This document shows positions 37,501-50,400 of a stretch of DNA of 64,000 nucleotides, piece by piece. The notes under the pieces were generated by a model. The model saw only the letters and a list, made by a program, of their open reading frames with translations, made no database searches and was not told where the DNA came from. The DNA comes from Hirsutella rhossiliensis (taxonomy: Eukaryota > Ascomycota > Sordariomycetes > Hypocreales > Ophiocordycipitaceae): contig NW_025408678.1 of assembly GCF_020360975.1 (NCBI RefSeq), forward strand, positions 2,108,001 to 2,172,000, read 5' to 3'. Made by a program: the position numbers and the translations under genes. The stretch's first letter is position 1, and each line of letters opens with the position of its first letter.

Positions 37501-39290
37501 TTATCGGTCCCTAAATATTAATAGTAACTCTATTAAGGTAATTATATACCTTATTAAATAGGGATTTATTCTTCTTATTAGTTGCCTTTACTTTAATATA
37601 AGCCTCGTATTCTTTTATTTTTATAATATCCTTCTTAGGGATAGTTATATCTTTATTATATCTTTTAAAGGTTTCTAGTAAGGCTTTAAGACTTATATAT
37701 CCTAGCCTTAAATACTATAAATAAAAGTTAAGGTCCTTTATATTATTACTTATATTATTAATATTATATAGGAATGTCTTCTTCTTTAAGAAAGGAATTT
37801 CTAAAGAGAAGATATAAAGGTTATCTTACTATTTTCCTTTAAATATAATATTAGCCTAGTTATCTAGTAGGAAAATTTCCTTGCTATTAATAAAGGCATA
37901 AGTATTTTTAAAATACAATTAGCTTATAATATTTACCCTTAATTTAGGTATAAAAAGGTAGTTTCTTAAGATAAATAGCCTTTTATTATTTAGAAATCTA
38001 AAAAGAAGATCTCCGTAGCCTTTAATAACTATATAGGATGCCTTTCCCTAATTAACCTTAGTAGAGATAGTTCGAAAATTAATAAGGAATTTCTTTTCCG
38101 ATACTATATACCTAGTAGCACCGGTATCGTATATAAAATTATAGAAATTTCTATTCTCTAAGGTTTTATAAGGGATTTCCTTCTCTTTTACCTTATATAT
38201 AAGGTCTTTAATTCGAGAGGAATTTAAAGGTCCTATTTACCTATTATTAAATACGGCTTTTTTAAGGATATTCGAAGAGATATATACCTTTGCTTCTTCT
38301 TCGGAGCTTTTATAACCTCTAGGGGTAGGAGGAGGAATAGAAAAATCGATTTCCGGTTCTTCGTCCGTTTAATTATCGATTTCTATTTTTTCTGCTTTAG
38401 ATATATATAGAGAAGAGGGTTTTTTCGTCTTCTTATCGATATAAGAGTCTAATTCGATAGGATTTCCTTCTATAGAAGGTTTTCTAGGCCTCTTAGAAGG
38501 TATTCCTTTATTTTAATTTTTTACATTTTTAGAAAAGCCTTTAAGGGCCTTTTCCGGGTAAAGATAGTAGTAATCTTTAACTAGATGCCCTTTCTTCTTA
38601 TAGTAAGTGCATTATAATGCAATTTTTATCTTTTTCTAGGGCTTCTTAGTAAAGAAAGCCTACTTAAAGGGATTTTCTAGAGACTTAGTCCTCTTAGATT
38701 CGTCTATAAGACTACTAGAGAGAGACTCTAGATTAAAAGCCTCTAAGTTATTTCGAAGAGCTTATATTATATTAGTTATATAGCTAGAAAACGAGCCCGA
38801 AAGGCTGTTTAAAATCTAAGCTATAATAACTACTTCCGGAATTATAATATTCCGTGCTTTTAGCTCCTTAAATACCTCTTTTACCTTATTTAGGTAGCCT
38901 TCTAGGGATTCGAAATCCCCTACCGAAGTATTAAAAAGCTCCTTTATAGGTAGGTAATTTAAAGTAAAGGAAATAGGGTTATATAGGTTTTTTAACCTAT
39001 CCTACGCCTCTTTAGCATTTGTTATATACTTTATTTAGGTTAAAGGACTATCTTTAATGCAAAGAAAAATCAAAGTAAGTGCTTCTTCTATCTTTAAGTA
39101 ATTTTCTTACTATATAGTAGTAGAAAGCTTCTCCCTAACTAAAAGAGCCTATATTCGAATAGCCTAGAAGGTATAGTTAGAACTACCCTTAAGTTTAGCA
39201 AATTCGAACTTATCCCTAGAGCCTATTTTAGATAATTCGAGGTCGTATAGTTAGTATTAGAATTTCAAAGATTTTTCGAAGTTATTACCC
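34600..39290 (-). pseudogene. gag-pol of copia element B, RIP-broken
   Basis: Order on the minus strand: gag from about 39290, a zinc knuckle at about 38590-38650 (CTYYKKKGHLVKDYY), and integrase at about 38000-36900. An acidic linker with a 24-bp repeat follows, then RT at about 36200-35450 and RNase H at about 35250-34830 (ALRKANKKALYLNRL, DNEAAIKLAKNPEF, EDNIADIFTKEL). This is the copia order (integrase before RT). TAA/TAG codons replace Gln codons throughout. B' at 58.2-64 kb is a second copy. Confidence 0.82.
36610..36718. repeat. 24-bp tandem repeat, about 4.5 copies, inside copia B
   Basis: Units of 24 bp (GGTTATCTTCCTTCTCTATA followed by AGAG) repeat four times from 36610 to 36705 with a partial fifth. 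Being a multiple of three, they encode an eight-residue acidic repeat on the minus strand. A degenerate counterpart lies in B' at about 62170-62300. Confidence 0.85.
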
Positions 39291-39318
39291 GACTTATAGA
39301 GAAGCCGGACTTATAACC

Positions 39319-40014
39319 TATAAGAAGGTATAAGCAATAAGCGTAGAATCGGGTAATCGATAACGTAAGCGGAAAGAAAGGTCGAAGGAGTATAGGGTAG
39401 GATTTCGTCCGGAATTTATAACGAGTATATAAGGGGCTGAATAATATATTAAAAGAATAGCGTTATAAAGGATGCTTGCAAACTTACTTATTCTATCTAC
39501 TACTCCTAGGGAAATCCTTTGTCTTTTATAGACTATTGCTCGCCTACTAGTAGACTAATTAGTTAGCTTTCTAGCATATTCTATAGTGCTTAAAATGCTC
39601 TATCTATAGTATATCTTCCTAACTTAGTAGGTGGTCTAATTGTAGCGTAATGGTTAACGTAAGACTATAGGTTCTAGTATAAGTAGTGGATTTAACTAGA
39701 ATGTTCTATGCCCTACCTATTCTCGTATCGCGGATATCTTCGGAACCACTAGGCTAAAATAGGCAATAGGGTATCCGTTCCGCTCGTAATTAACTTATGC
39801 ATTTTATATATATTTTTATTTATAAGGATAGGCTTATCCTAACCCGCTTTTCCTAGAGGAAGGTATAAATGCCTAGTAAAGGTCTTTGTCTTTAAGGGTT
39901 ATTCCCTTAGACTATATTATAAAACCTCTTTTTACTAGCTTATTCTATAGAGCCTCCCTATTCCTATTATTTCTTTATAATAGTAAAATAGGAATATAAG
40001 GGTATATTCTTATA
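39319..40014 (-). repeat. 5' LTR of copia element B
   Basis: 696 bp. Gag of B starts just inside it. It retains more CA/TG than the 3' LTR (for example GATGCTTGCAAAC against GATACTTATAAAC). Confidence 0.88.
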
Positions 40015-40252
40015 TAGGGGTATAGGTTAGCTCGTATATAGGCAGTAGCGTATAGCTAGGCGCTAGGAGACTTATAGTTATAGTTACGGCTACTACTAAT
40101 AATAATAATAATAATAGTATAGTTAAGAGGAAAGAGCGATAGGAACGCGCTAGTAGGTTATTTACCTCCTAGCTATACGCCGAGGTATAGGATTAAAGTT
40201 ATAAGGGACCGCCTATAAAGAGAGGGGTAGGGACCTTATATAAGGGTATTAA

Positions 40253-40728
40253 TGTCGCGAAGCGTGGCCTGATTTCGCAGTTCTCGGAGATATCCCGTAG
40301 TAAGAGGGACTAAGGAAGCTAAAAAACAGGTTTTAAGGAAGGAGCTAAAAGGAGGTATAGAGAGGGGGGTAGGGGTAAGAGGGGAAGTAAAAGTAGCGAT
40401 AGCTTCCTATAGAGGTAGCGAGAGATAAGACGGATATGCCGGCAACGGCTAGAAAGGAGGGGAAAAACCGGTAAAAAGCTCTGTAGTTAAAAGGATATTA
40501 GTAGCTTCTTTAAGTAGGATCTTCTTTATTAATTAAGATACTAGATAGGTATAAAGAAGGGCGTTAGATAGAGGAAAGAAGGAGAATTAAGGTAATATAA
40601 TAATTACTCCCCTACCGTAATTACTGCTCCTATAAGAATTAAATCTCTCTGCCTTACCTATCCGACCCCTTACTTCTAATTTTACCTTTATATATTTTTA
40701 TATACTTCTTATATCTCTCTTCGCGAGA
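40253..40728 (+). repeat. 5' LTR of copia element C
   Basis: 476 bp, the better preserved of the pair. It keeps TG at its start and several CG and TG words lost in the 3' copy. Confidence 0.9.
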
Positions 40729-40929
40729 GTTATAAGCCCGGGAGGAATAGAATTCCTATACCTTCCGGCTGCTGCAAAAGGCACCTTTCTTATATCCCTT
40801 ATAGCTTCCTTTTACCCCTCTTATTAGAAAAGCCGATTTTTACCTAACTTTTCTACCCCCCCTCTTCCGCAACGATAACGAAAACCGACTCCTCTACCGT
40901 CCCTACGGTCTATAGGACGATTCTTATAG

Positions 40930-43900
40930 AGCCCTAAGATTAAGATAAGTAGGTAAAGGAGCTACGGGCTCGTATAGATAGAAATATCTATAATTTAGTC
41001 TTCTCTAATAAGTAGGACCCTCTCGAGCCCCCTCTTTATCCTAGAGCAACGGAATTTATAAAGGGAGCGTCCCTCTTCTCTAAGCTAACCTCTATATAAT
41101 AGAGAGCTTTTTCTGCTGCCTTAGGTAACTACGAGAGTTACCGTAAGGAATACCTTTATAAGATAAAGCTGCTAACTACTATACGTATAGCGATAACGGA
41201 ATCCGTTAGTGCCGTAAAGCTAATCACTCTTTAAGAAGAAGAGACTCCTAGGCAGTAGCTTTTAAAGCTCGAGACCTTAATAGCTCCCTTAAGGGGCTAT
41301 ATAACTAACCGTATTAGGAAGACCTATACGGTATACCTAGGAGCCTTTTTTGCTAGGAACCTACTAGCTTCTTCGTAGCTAGTTAAGTAGGAAGAAATCC
41401 TCGAGGAAGCTAACTAATACTTCCTTATAGAAGCTCTTTCCGGCTAGTAGCTACGGGATATATCTCTGCTAATAAAGCCTATTAGTAACGGCTACTCGAC
41501 TATCTTCCGAGAGGCTAGCTAGGAACTAGATAAAGAGGCTGCTAGAGTATAATAGTAAGTAGTCTTATTCCTTCGTAGCTAGCACTCGACCTAGACGGCT
41601 CGACCTGCTGCCCCTATAGCTGCTGCGGCTCCCGCTACTGCTGCTGCGGCTGTTGTTCCTTCGGCTCCTCCTCCCTCGAGAGCCTTAACGCCGTCGTAAA
41701 CTATAGCTATGGCCCCGGCCCCGGCTCCGTATCTTGCTCCGGGCCCGGCCCCGGTCCCGTTAGTTAGACCGGCCCGACTAGTCCCCTAATAGACCTTTTA
41801 GTCCGTTAGTCGAAAAATCAAGGAACTAGTCGAAATCGAACCTCTTCGTTAAAATTAGTAATACGGGGTAAAAAGGAGGGGTTTCTAAGCAAACCTTCCG
41901 GACTAGGACGAGGATTCCTCGAAGAAATAAACGAGAAGGAATCGACCTACCTACTAAGCATATAAAAAGCCCTATCGGCTAGAAGACTACTAGTAGGTCT
42001 TCGAGGAAAATAGACCTAAAGGAATTAACCCTTTAAAGAGGCTACGAGAAATAGTATAATAGTCTTATAAAGAGGACCCCTCGTTATAGAAGAAGATAGA
42101 CGAGATTTAGGTTGCTAAGAAATAGTAACTAACGCCGCTACCCTTATTCGAGCCGTAAATTTAAGGAAAAATCGTTAGTATAGTAAATCCGGCCTTTATC
42201 TTCCCTACGGATTAATAAGGCTAAGACCAACCGTTAGGACCCTCCGACTATCCCCTACGAAAATTAGCTATCCTTAACTTTAGTGCTTCCCTCGATATCT
42301 ATAATATACTCTTACGATTCCGGTCCTTTAAGAAGGCACGAAGGGAATATCTTATTACTAGGGAATTAACTATACGGATAGAGGGATACGGAAGGGTAAA
42401 TTTCGCGATAAAATTACCTAACGGATCTATGCGAATTCTTCGACGGAAAAGGGTAGCTTTTTGCCCTCGATTTTTAACGAGCCTAATTTCCTTCCGCCTT
42501 CTTCGAGAGGAAGGAATCTTCTAGGATATAACGTCTAAGCCTACGAGGCTAGTTTAGAAGAATTAAACTATTAGGCTTATTAAGGAAAAGTTCGGTTAAT
42601 TTATTCTCGAATTCCGACCTATCCTTAGAAAGGAACCTCTCGAGAAGTTAGCTTTCCCTACTAGGAGGAATAGGTCTATTATAAAGGACCCTCTTCTAGT
42701 AGCCTAAGGAGACGGTATTCTTTAGTACGTATAACTTAGTTACCTAGGCCCCCTAGCTTTATATAAGCTAGGCTAATAATAGGGCGTACGAATAAGGGGC
42801 CTAAAGACCGTCGAATGCGAATACTACGGCTAAGGGAAGACTAGGAGACGAATTTCTAGACGAACGCCTTTACGGCCGGACCAGCCGTATAAGGAAATTT
42901 AGGTCGACTAGACTAACGTCTCTAGGGATTAGGAAAGCTTCGTTAGGGCAATGTTTTTTATAGACGCTTTTTTAGGGATAGTTTTCCCCTATTTCTTACT
43001 GACCTACCTAAGTAAGTATAACTAGTCTGCCCTCCGGGACTTCGTTAACTAAATAAAATCCTACTTTAGCTACGAGGTAAAGAAGATATAGTTTAACGGA
43101 GAGCTATTTACGAAGGATATCTTAAATTAGCTTTAAAAAAGGGGCATTTTACCCCTCCCGTTAGCACCGAATACCTAGGCCTAGAACGGAGGGGTAGAAA
43201 GATTAGGGGGTGCTATAATAGAAAGGGCCCGTACGATAAGACTTACTATAAAGCTTCTATACGACCTTTAAAGGGAAGTCGTTAAGACCGCCTATTACCT
43301 TTAGAACCGGACCCTAAGGGGACTAAGGGACTATAGGGACCTAGAGACCCTTTTTAAGACCTAAGGAATAAACTAGAAATCCCCCCTCGAGCTCTTTATA
43401 AAGAAGAGGGCCTCGCTAGCCTACCTTTATGCCTACGGCTATAAGGTATACGTAATAATTACCGATATATAGCTAAAAAGGAAGAAGAAAAGAAAGCTTA
43501 ATTATAGAGCCTTTATTAGTTACCTCGTTAAGTATAATTCTATAAATATCTTCTAGATCTAGATTCCTCTTCTATAGAAGGTTATTTTAATTAGGGATAT
43601 AATTTTCGACGAATCTAGCTTCTTCGACGGAAAGAGGGATTAATAGCCCCTCTTACTCTCTTAACGTTAGCTAATTTAAAAGATCTAAATTCCCCCTTCC
43701 TAATAGTCTTAAGAAGAGGTCCTAGACGAGGAAATAAAAGAAGGAACTAACGTCGAAGTAGTCGAGGATAACGCTAACTTTAAAGAAGAAAAAGAGGAAG
43801 CTGCTAGATTAGATAATCTAGACGAAGAAGGAGACTATAGGAAAGCGGTAGAGCTAGAATACGCTTACCTCCCTATGCTTCCTCTTACGGAATAAGAAGA

Positions 43901-45860
43901 AGATCTAGAAGCAGCTTTTTTAGTTAGTCTTCCTATCTCGGCCCCTAAGGGGGTAGGAAAGGCACCTCTCTTAAAGGATTACCTAGCTGCCTTTTTATCC
44001 CTACTTCGAGAAGTAAAGGAAGGTATAGGGCCCGATATAGATACTAAAGAAGACTAACCTCTCCCTTATTTCGATCGTTTTTCTAACTTCTACCTAACGC
44101 TAATAAAAGACGGTTCCTACGGAGCGTTTATAGTAGGCCGGCTCTTTAAGCTATAGTTATTAGCAAGGAAGGTATATAAAAGAGACCTCCCGGACCTACT
44201 AGTAAACTAAAAGCAGCTAGAAAGACACCCCTTTAAAGACTAGTTTTTCTAGGCCTAGAAAGACTACCTAGCCTTATATAAAAAGATAGGGTCTTTTAAA
44301 GAGGTCCTTAAGGAAAAAGTAAGAGGAAAATAGGTCCTTAGCTATAAGTAGGTCTTTATCTATAAGACTAATAAATATAGCTTCCTTTAAAAGTATAAAG
44401 CCTAGCTAGTTATCTATAGGAATTAATAGGAAAAAGGGGATCTACCTACTAGGGCAACTACCTTAGTAGGGATGTCTTTTCGGACCCTTATAGCTATAGT
44501 AGTAGAATTCGACCTCGAGCTCGAATAGATAGATATAGTCAACGCCTTTATTAACTATCTACTCGAGGAAGAAGAAGAAGTTATCTATATACGCCTTCTA
44601 CTAAGCTTCTAATAGCTAGTAAAGGTTCTATAGCTTAGGAAAGCTCTATACGAACTATAAAGATTACCCCTTCTTTAGTAATAGCATTTAATAGGTTCCC
44701 TCGAAGCCCTAGGCTTTAAGAAGGTCCCTTAGGAACCGTGTATAATATAGAAGGGTAAAATCACAGTCTTCTTCTACGTCGATAATATTATCTAGGCCTA
44801 CCTAAAAGAGGAAGAAGCTATTACTAAGGAGGCTATACGAGGCCTATAATAAAGGTATAAGATAACTAGGCTAGGGGAGCTAAAGTAGTTCCTAGGGATA
44901 TAAATCCTTAGGAATAGGTCCTAACGGACTATCTAGCTTACCTAGGACGCCTATATCGATAAGGTCGCTTATAAATTCCTCCCTACTTCCCTCGATAAGA
45001 AGCTTCCCTCTATGCCTATATTAGACGAAGAGCTTTTACCTAATCCGTCCTTTTAAGCTAGGGAGTAAGAGAAACACTAATATTAATAGAAGGTAGGCTC
45101 CCTGCTTTTTTTAGCTATTTCTACTAGACCGGATATCTCTTTACGGTCTCCCGGCTAGCTAGGCATAACTAGAATCCTAGCCCTAGGCATTAAGAAGTAG
45201 TAGATAGAGCTATCCTTTATCTCTATTTAACGAGATTATATAGTCTACGCCTAGGAGGGTAGGGAAGGAAATAAGCTGCTGAAATCTTCCTTTATTCGAG
45301 CGATTCGTCCTTTACGGACAATTCCTTAGATAGAAAGAGCTTATAAGGGTATATTATATCCCTTTTTAGAGGAACTATTACTTAGAGAGCTTCGAAGTAA
45401 GCTACCGTTACGACTTCTAGTATAGAGGCAGAGCTACTAGCTCTTTTAGAAGCGTTAAAAGAAGCGAATTTCTTTAGCCGGCTACTAATATCTCTACGAC
45501 TATAAATTCCGACCCTATTAGCTATAAAATACGATAATATATAGACTATACGAATTCTTACGGAAAATAGTAAGTTATTAACCTAGCTACGGTATATCGA
45601 TATTTACTAGTATTAGTTACGGTAAGAGGTCTAAAGGGGACTTATTTCCGTCCGTTAGGTTCTAACGGTATTAATAAAAGCCGACGGTCTTACGAAGCCC
45701 CTACTAGAGCAGAAGCTAGCTGTCTTTTTATAGCAAATTAGGCTAAAAGACGTTCGAGAGAAGCTATTCTTAGAGGCCCGCCTTAAAAGTCTACGAGAGG
45801 AGCTAATAGCCCGTATAAGAAGGTAACGTCTATAGCCGAAGAAAAGGAAGAGGTTTTTCC
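40930..45860 (+). pseudogene. gag-pol of copia element C, RIP-broken
   Basis: Reading through TAA/TAG gives a gag-like part from about 40930. A Pro/Ala-rich linker follows at about 41600-41790, then a protease/GAG-pre-integrase part at about 42240-42900 and integrase at about 42900-43350 (FFIDAFLGIVFPYF). Reverse transcriptase lies at about 44430-45060 (EFDLELE.IDIVNAF, VFFYVDNII, LGELK.FLGI). A copia-type RNase H follows to about 45850. Integrase before RT shows the copia type. Confidence 0.82.
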
Positions 45861-46079
45861 CTTTAGAGGGCCCCCTATTTAATTAGGTTTTTCCCTTCTA
45901 AGAAGGCCCCCTTTCTTATAGGACTTTCCCTCTTAGGCCCTATTCCTTAAGTAGGTCTAAAGAGCCTAGGGACCCGAAAGGGCCCTTGCTTTCCTCGAGT
46001 AAAGGGAGAAGTATAGAGCTAAGAACCTCCTTTATACGCTTACTAGCCTGAAGCCGTATTAGCTATGCCCTTAGGGGCA

Positions 46080-46554
46080 GGCTACGAAGCGTGGCCTGAT
46101 TTCGTAGTTCTCGGAGATATCCTATAGTAAGAGGGACTAAGGAAGCTAAAAAACAGGTTTTAAGGAAGGAGCTAAAAGGAGGTATAGAGAGGGGGGTAGG
46201 GGTAAGAGGGGAAGCAGAAGTAGCGATAGCTTCCTATAGAGGTAGCGAGAGATAAGACGGATATACTAGTAACGGCTAGAAAGGAGGGGAAAAACTAGTA
46301 AAAAGCTCGGTAGTTAAAAGGATATTAGTAGCTTCTTTAAGCAAGATCTTCTTTATTAATTAAGATACTAGACGGGTATAAAGAAGGGCGTTAGATAGAG
46401 GAAAGAAGGAGAATTAAGGCAATATAATAATTACTCCCCTACCGCAATTACTGCTCTTATAAGAATTAAATCTCTCTACCCTACCTATCTAACCCCTTAC
46501 TTTTAATTTTACCTTTATGTATTTTTATATCTTCTCGTATCTCTCTTTATAAGA
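46080..46554 (+). repeat. 3' LTR of copia element C
   Basis: 475 bp. It differs from the 5' LTR mainly by C-to-T and G-to-A changes (TCTCTTTATAAGA against TCTCTTCGCGAGA). Confidence 0.9.
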
Positions 46555-46748
46555 ATTAACCCTTAGTATAGGTCTAGGTATTAGCTTAGACCTTAGCCGA
46601 TAGCGTTACGAGGTAGGGTAGGCTATATATATAAACGCGTATTTAGTAGTAGTAGGCGCGGCGTATAGTTAGATCCTATATAGCTTATTATTATAATATA
46701 ACGGAAGGCACCTATAATATAACCCTCTACTTACCCTATAATAGTTAA

Positions 46749-47172
46749 GTATATAATATAGTTTAACGGATAAATAGTTAGTATACCTATTTAATAGATA
46801 TAAGATTAAGGGGATTATAGAGATCTAAGTAATCTAGGATTAATAAGATTACTACGCTCTATATAATCTAACGTTAAGGATTATAGCTAGGCCTATAATC
46901 TAAGGACAGTCTTTATAGGTATATATAGCTACTTACTTTTACTCCTTTAAATAGATAGCTCTTAAGCTTTTAATATTATAATTATTACGATCTTTATTAT
47001 AATCTTATCTTTAATTCTAATTACTTAATTACTTAGTTATAGTTTATAGTCTATAACCTCTAACTTATTACTAATATAATATACTTATTATTACTTAGAC
47101 TACGCCCTATTATATCTATTAATATAAACTCCTTAATAGGTTTATCCCTTAGGAATAATACTAGTTATTATA
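46749..47172 (+). repeat. 5' LTR of gypsy element D
   Basis: 424 bp, matching 54099-54522 over its whole length with transition differences. Confidence 0.87.
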
Positions 47173-47429
47173 CGTTAAAAGCTCTTATTTAGTATAATAC
47201 TACGTTACTCTAAGTAATATCGTAACTATTAATATACCTATATAGTAAGCTAGATTAACTAACTTTAGAGCTATTATATCGGCTTAGGATATAATATATA
47301 AGATTATTACCCTTTAATATAAGGTATAGTTATATAAGAATAAAGAAGGTAATAAATAAGTTAGGGACCTTAAAAAAGTAATTAAACTAAAATAGCTAGG
47401 ACTATTTAATAGTACTTATAGTATACTTT

Positions 47430-50400
47430 AAGATTTCTTACTTAACTTAAGGCCTATTATTAGTTTTACCTTATTAAACTCTTAGACCTAGTTAAAAAGG
47501 TACTTTATATAGGAAATTATTTATTTAAAATAGTACTTACTTAGATTAGACTTATTATAAGGGATTTTCTTAATAACTAACTAGCGTAATAAGATAATAA
47601 GATAGATAAAGTCTTTACTAGTTTCTAAGGATTTAAAGAAGATATTATAAAGGTATTTAAAATAACTAATAAGGAATAAGAAGCTAAATAGAAACTTTAA
47701 GAACTCTAATAAAGGATCTTAGTATTAGATTATACTATAAAGTTTTATTAAGTTACCTTAAAACTTAATTAAGATAATAAACCTCTTATATTATAATTTT
47801 ATAATAGGCTTAAAAAAGAAGTTAAGGATAAGCTCTATAAGGAAAATTAACTTAATAACCTCTTAGACTATATTATTATAATAGTATAAATTAATAATAA
47901 ATAGTATATATAATACTAAGAAAAGAAATAAGGAAGAGGAAACTAAAACCCTTTCTATAAGAATAACTTTAACTAATACGCTAACTATAAAAAAAAGCAT
48001 AAAACTCTTATTACTTATACCTATATAACTAACCTAAGTAAAATAGATTTAAACGTAATATAGAAATATAAAAGAAAGTATTTTAACTATAAGAAACTTA
48101 GATATTACTTTAAAGAATATAGATAACCTTATAAGGAGAAGAAAACCTATTAAGTACTAGCCTTAATAGGTAAGAAAGACCTAAATACTACTAATAAATA
48201 AGAACTAAAGTATAAACTCCTTAGTTAAACTATATACTATAACGATAAATATATAGTATACCTAAGTAATAAGAATAGTACGAGATAGTTCTTAAAGTTA
48301 TTAAAGAAAACCCTTATAATAATATAATAAAGGGATCCTAAAATATAGAAATAAGTTAAATTTATAGAAATAAAATACCCTTATTTTAAAAGAGTCTCTT
48401 AAGACTAAATTAAGAAGAATAGTAAATAATTCTAAGAAGATATATAAAAGAAAAATCGATAATAATAATAAGTAGTCTATAAATAATATAATAAAGTATT
48501 AATAATATAAGCTTTAAAGAATAAGAAATACCTAAAGAAATAAAAGATAAGAACGAACTTATATTACTACCCTTACTACTAAGGGAAAATACTATAATTA
48601 AAGAATACGCTCTATACTTTAAAGAATTTAAAGAAATACTTAAAATTAAAACCTAATAAATACCTTAAATTCTTATAGAAAACTAATAAGCTATATTAAT
48701 TTAATATTAACCGGTACTATATAAAGGAGACTATACTATAGCTATTACTATAGTTAATACCTTTATAGCTCTATAATAAGAATAATAACTATAAGAAGAA
48801 TTTAAAGATAATCTATAAATACTACTTACTTATAAGTACTATAAGTATATTTTATAGATATTATATATTTACCTAGATTATATAATATACTTTTAGATAA
48901 AGGTATAATATAACGCTTTCTTAGTTAGGTTTAAAGGATAAGTACTTTTAAAACCCTACCTAAGTATAAAACTAAACTACTAAAAAATCGATTAATACTA
49001 CTTAAATAACTAAGTTATATTATTAAAACCTAATTATAGTACGCTACTTAAATACTACGATAATTATAGTTTATTAATAAGATATCTTTTAAAGATATAT
49101 AAAATCTATAAGTACGCTAAAATAAAAGAATAGTATAGCGCTACTTACTTTAAGGTATCTAAACTATTAATCTTTTAAAGGCTTATATATAAGTTAAATA
49201 TAATAAAGAAGATTATAATAAATATATATACTTAAACTATAAAGTTTATAAATATAAAAGTATATATATAATATAAATAATATAATAGTATACTATAATA
49301 TTATTAGTAATATATATAAAGGCTATAAGCTAAATTTAACTAAGGAAAAATTAATATAAAAACGCTATATAGAAAGTAAGAAGACGTTAAATAAAAACTT
49401 AACCTTTAGTATAAAAATAAATAAAATTATAAAGTATAGTATATAATTAATTATAAAGTAGTATAATATAAATAATATAGCGTTAAAAATAAGAAATATT
49501 TAATTAGCTATAAGAAATTAGTCTCTTAAGTCCTAATATAATACTATATAATAAAAATATAAAGAAACGATATTAATAATAAATCGAAAAAGAATACCTA
49601 AATAAAATAAATAAGGACTAAGTAAAAAATAAGGTATACTATTTATAAAAGGGCTATAAACTAATATAATATAATAAGATCTAAGGACCCTATATATAAT
49701 AGTAGTAAGCTATAATAACTAAATAGTATTAAATATTTAAATTATAGGATATTATACGTATATACTTTTAGACTATAGCGTAATAAGTAATTACGTTTTA
49801 CTTAGAGTTATTAATTATTACTAACTTATATAAAGATATAAGAAAGATCTATATAAACTTATAAATATTAAAGGAGAGGCCTTTAACTATAATAACGGAA
49901 TTATTAATATAAAGATTAATTACCTTAATATTAATATCTAAGGCTACGATAAATAAGTTAACTTAAATATTATAGATATTAAAGAATATAACCTTATATT
50001 AAGACTTTTATAGCTATAAGAGAGTAACCTATTAATTAACTAGAGAAAACTAGCTAGCTATATCAAAATAAAGATATAAGCTTTTAAGACTAATAGATTT
50101 AAAAGAAAGTAAAATTTTATAATAATTTAGCTACTAAATAAAATAAAAGGGATAACCGTTTAAGTAAATTATTATAGGCTTTAGCAATATAAATAAAAAT
50201 AGTAACTAAACTAATAAATATAATAAGATTAACTAATAAGACTTATATACTAATTAATATAGCTATATAACCTAGTATCTAATATAAATAAAATAAAGGA
50301 TATAATATAAAGATTTAAAGAGTTATTACTACTTTAAGGAAAGACCTTAAATAAATTAATAAAGAGCTTAAGTTAAGAGAAACTAGCTCTTAAAAAAAGA

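Larger units (their letters stand above)
33692..40014 (-). mobile_element. Ty1/copia element B, inserted in gypsy element A, antisense to it
   Basis: Both LTRs are 696 bp: 33692-34387 (3' LTR) and 39319-40014 (5' LTR). Flanking words CGGGG (33687-33691) and TAGGG (40015-40019) differ only by C-to-T and G-to-A, as expected for a 5-bp duplication later changed by RIP. The uninterrupted site in A' (revcomp near 55480) reads TAAGG. Differences between the two LTRs are transitions. Genes lie on the minus strand. RIP is milder than in A and D; some CA/TG remain, for example around 38610. Confidence 0.9.
40253..46554 (+). mobile_element. Ty1/copia element C, inserted in the 3' LTR of gypsy element A
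   Basis: Flanked by perfect 5-bp duplications ATTAA (40248-40252 and 46555-46559). LTRs are 40253-40728 and 46080-46554 (476 and 475 bp). The left LTR starts TGTCGCGAAG and ends CTTCGCGAGA, a nearly perfect terminal inverted repeat; in the right LTR these ends have been changed mostly by transitions. The element cuts the LTR of A after its first 14 bases. It is a copia family distinct from B. Confidence 0.92.
27180..46743 (+). mobile_element. Ty3/gypsy element A, RIP-mutated, carrying nested copia elements B and C
   Basis: A is bounded by 5-bp duplications GTTAA at 27175-27179 and 46744-46748. The 198-bp LTRs are 27180-27377 and, split by element C, 40239-40252 plus 46560-46743. Own sequence is 27180-33691, 40015-40252 and 46560-46743. 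The plus strand carries gag, zinc finger, protease, RT, RNase H, integrase and a chromodomain-like end; the minus strand carries an additional frame at 32720-33664. A polypurine tract (GAGAGGGGTAGGGA) precedes the 3' LTR at about 40220-40233. CA and TG are nearly absent, CG is kept, and stop codons in pol are TAA/TAG. It cannot move as it stands. Confidence 0.9.
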
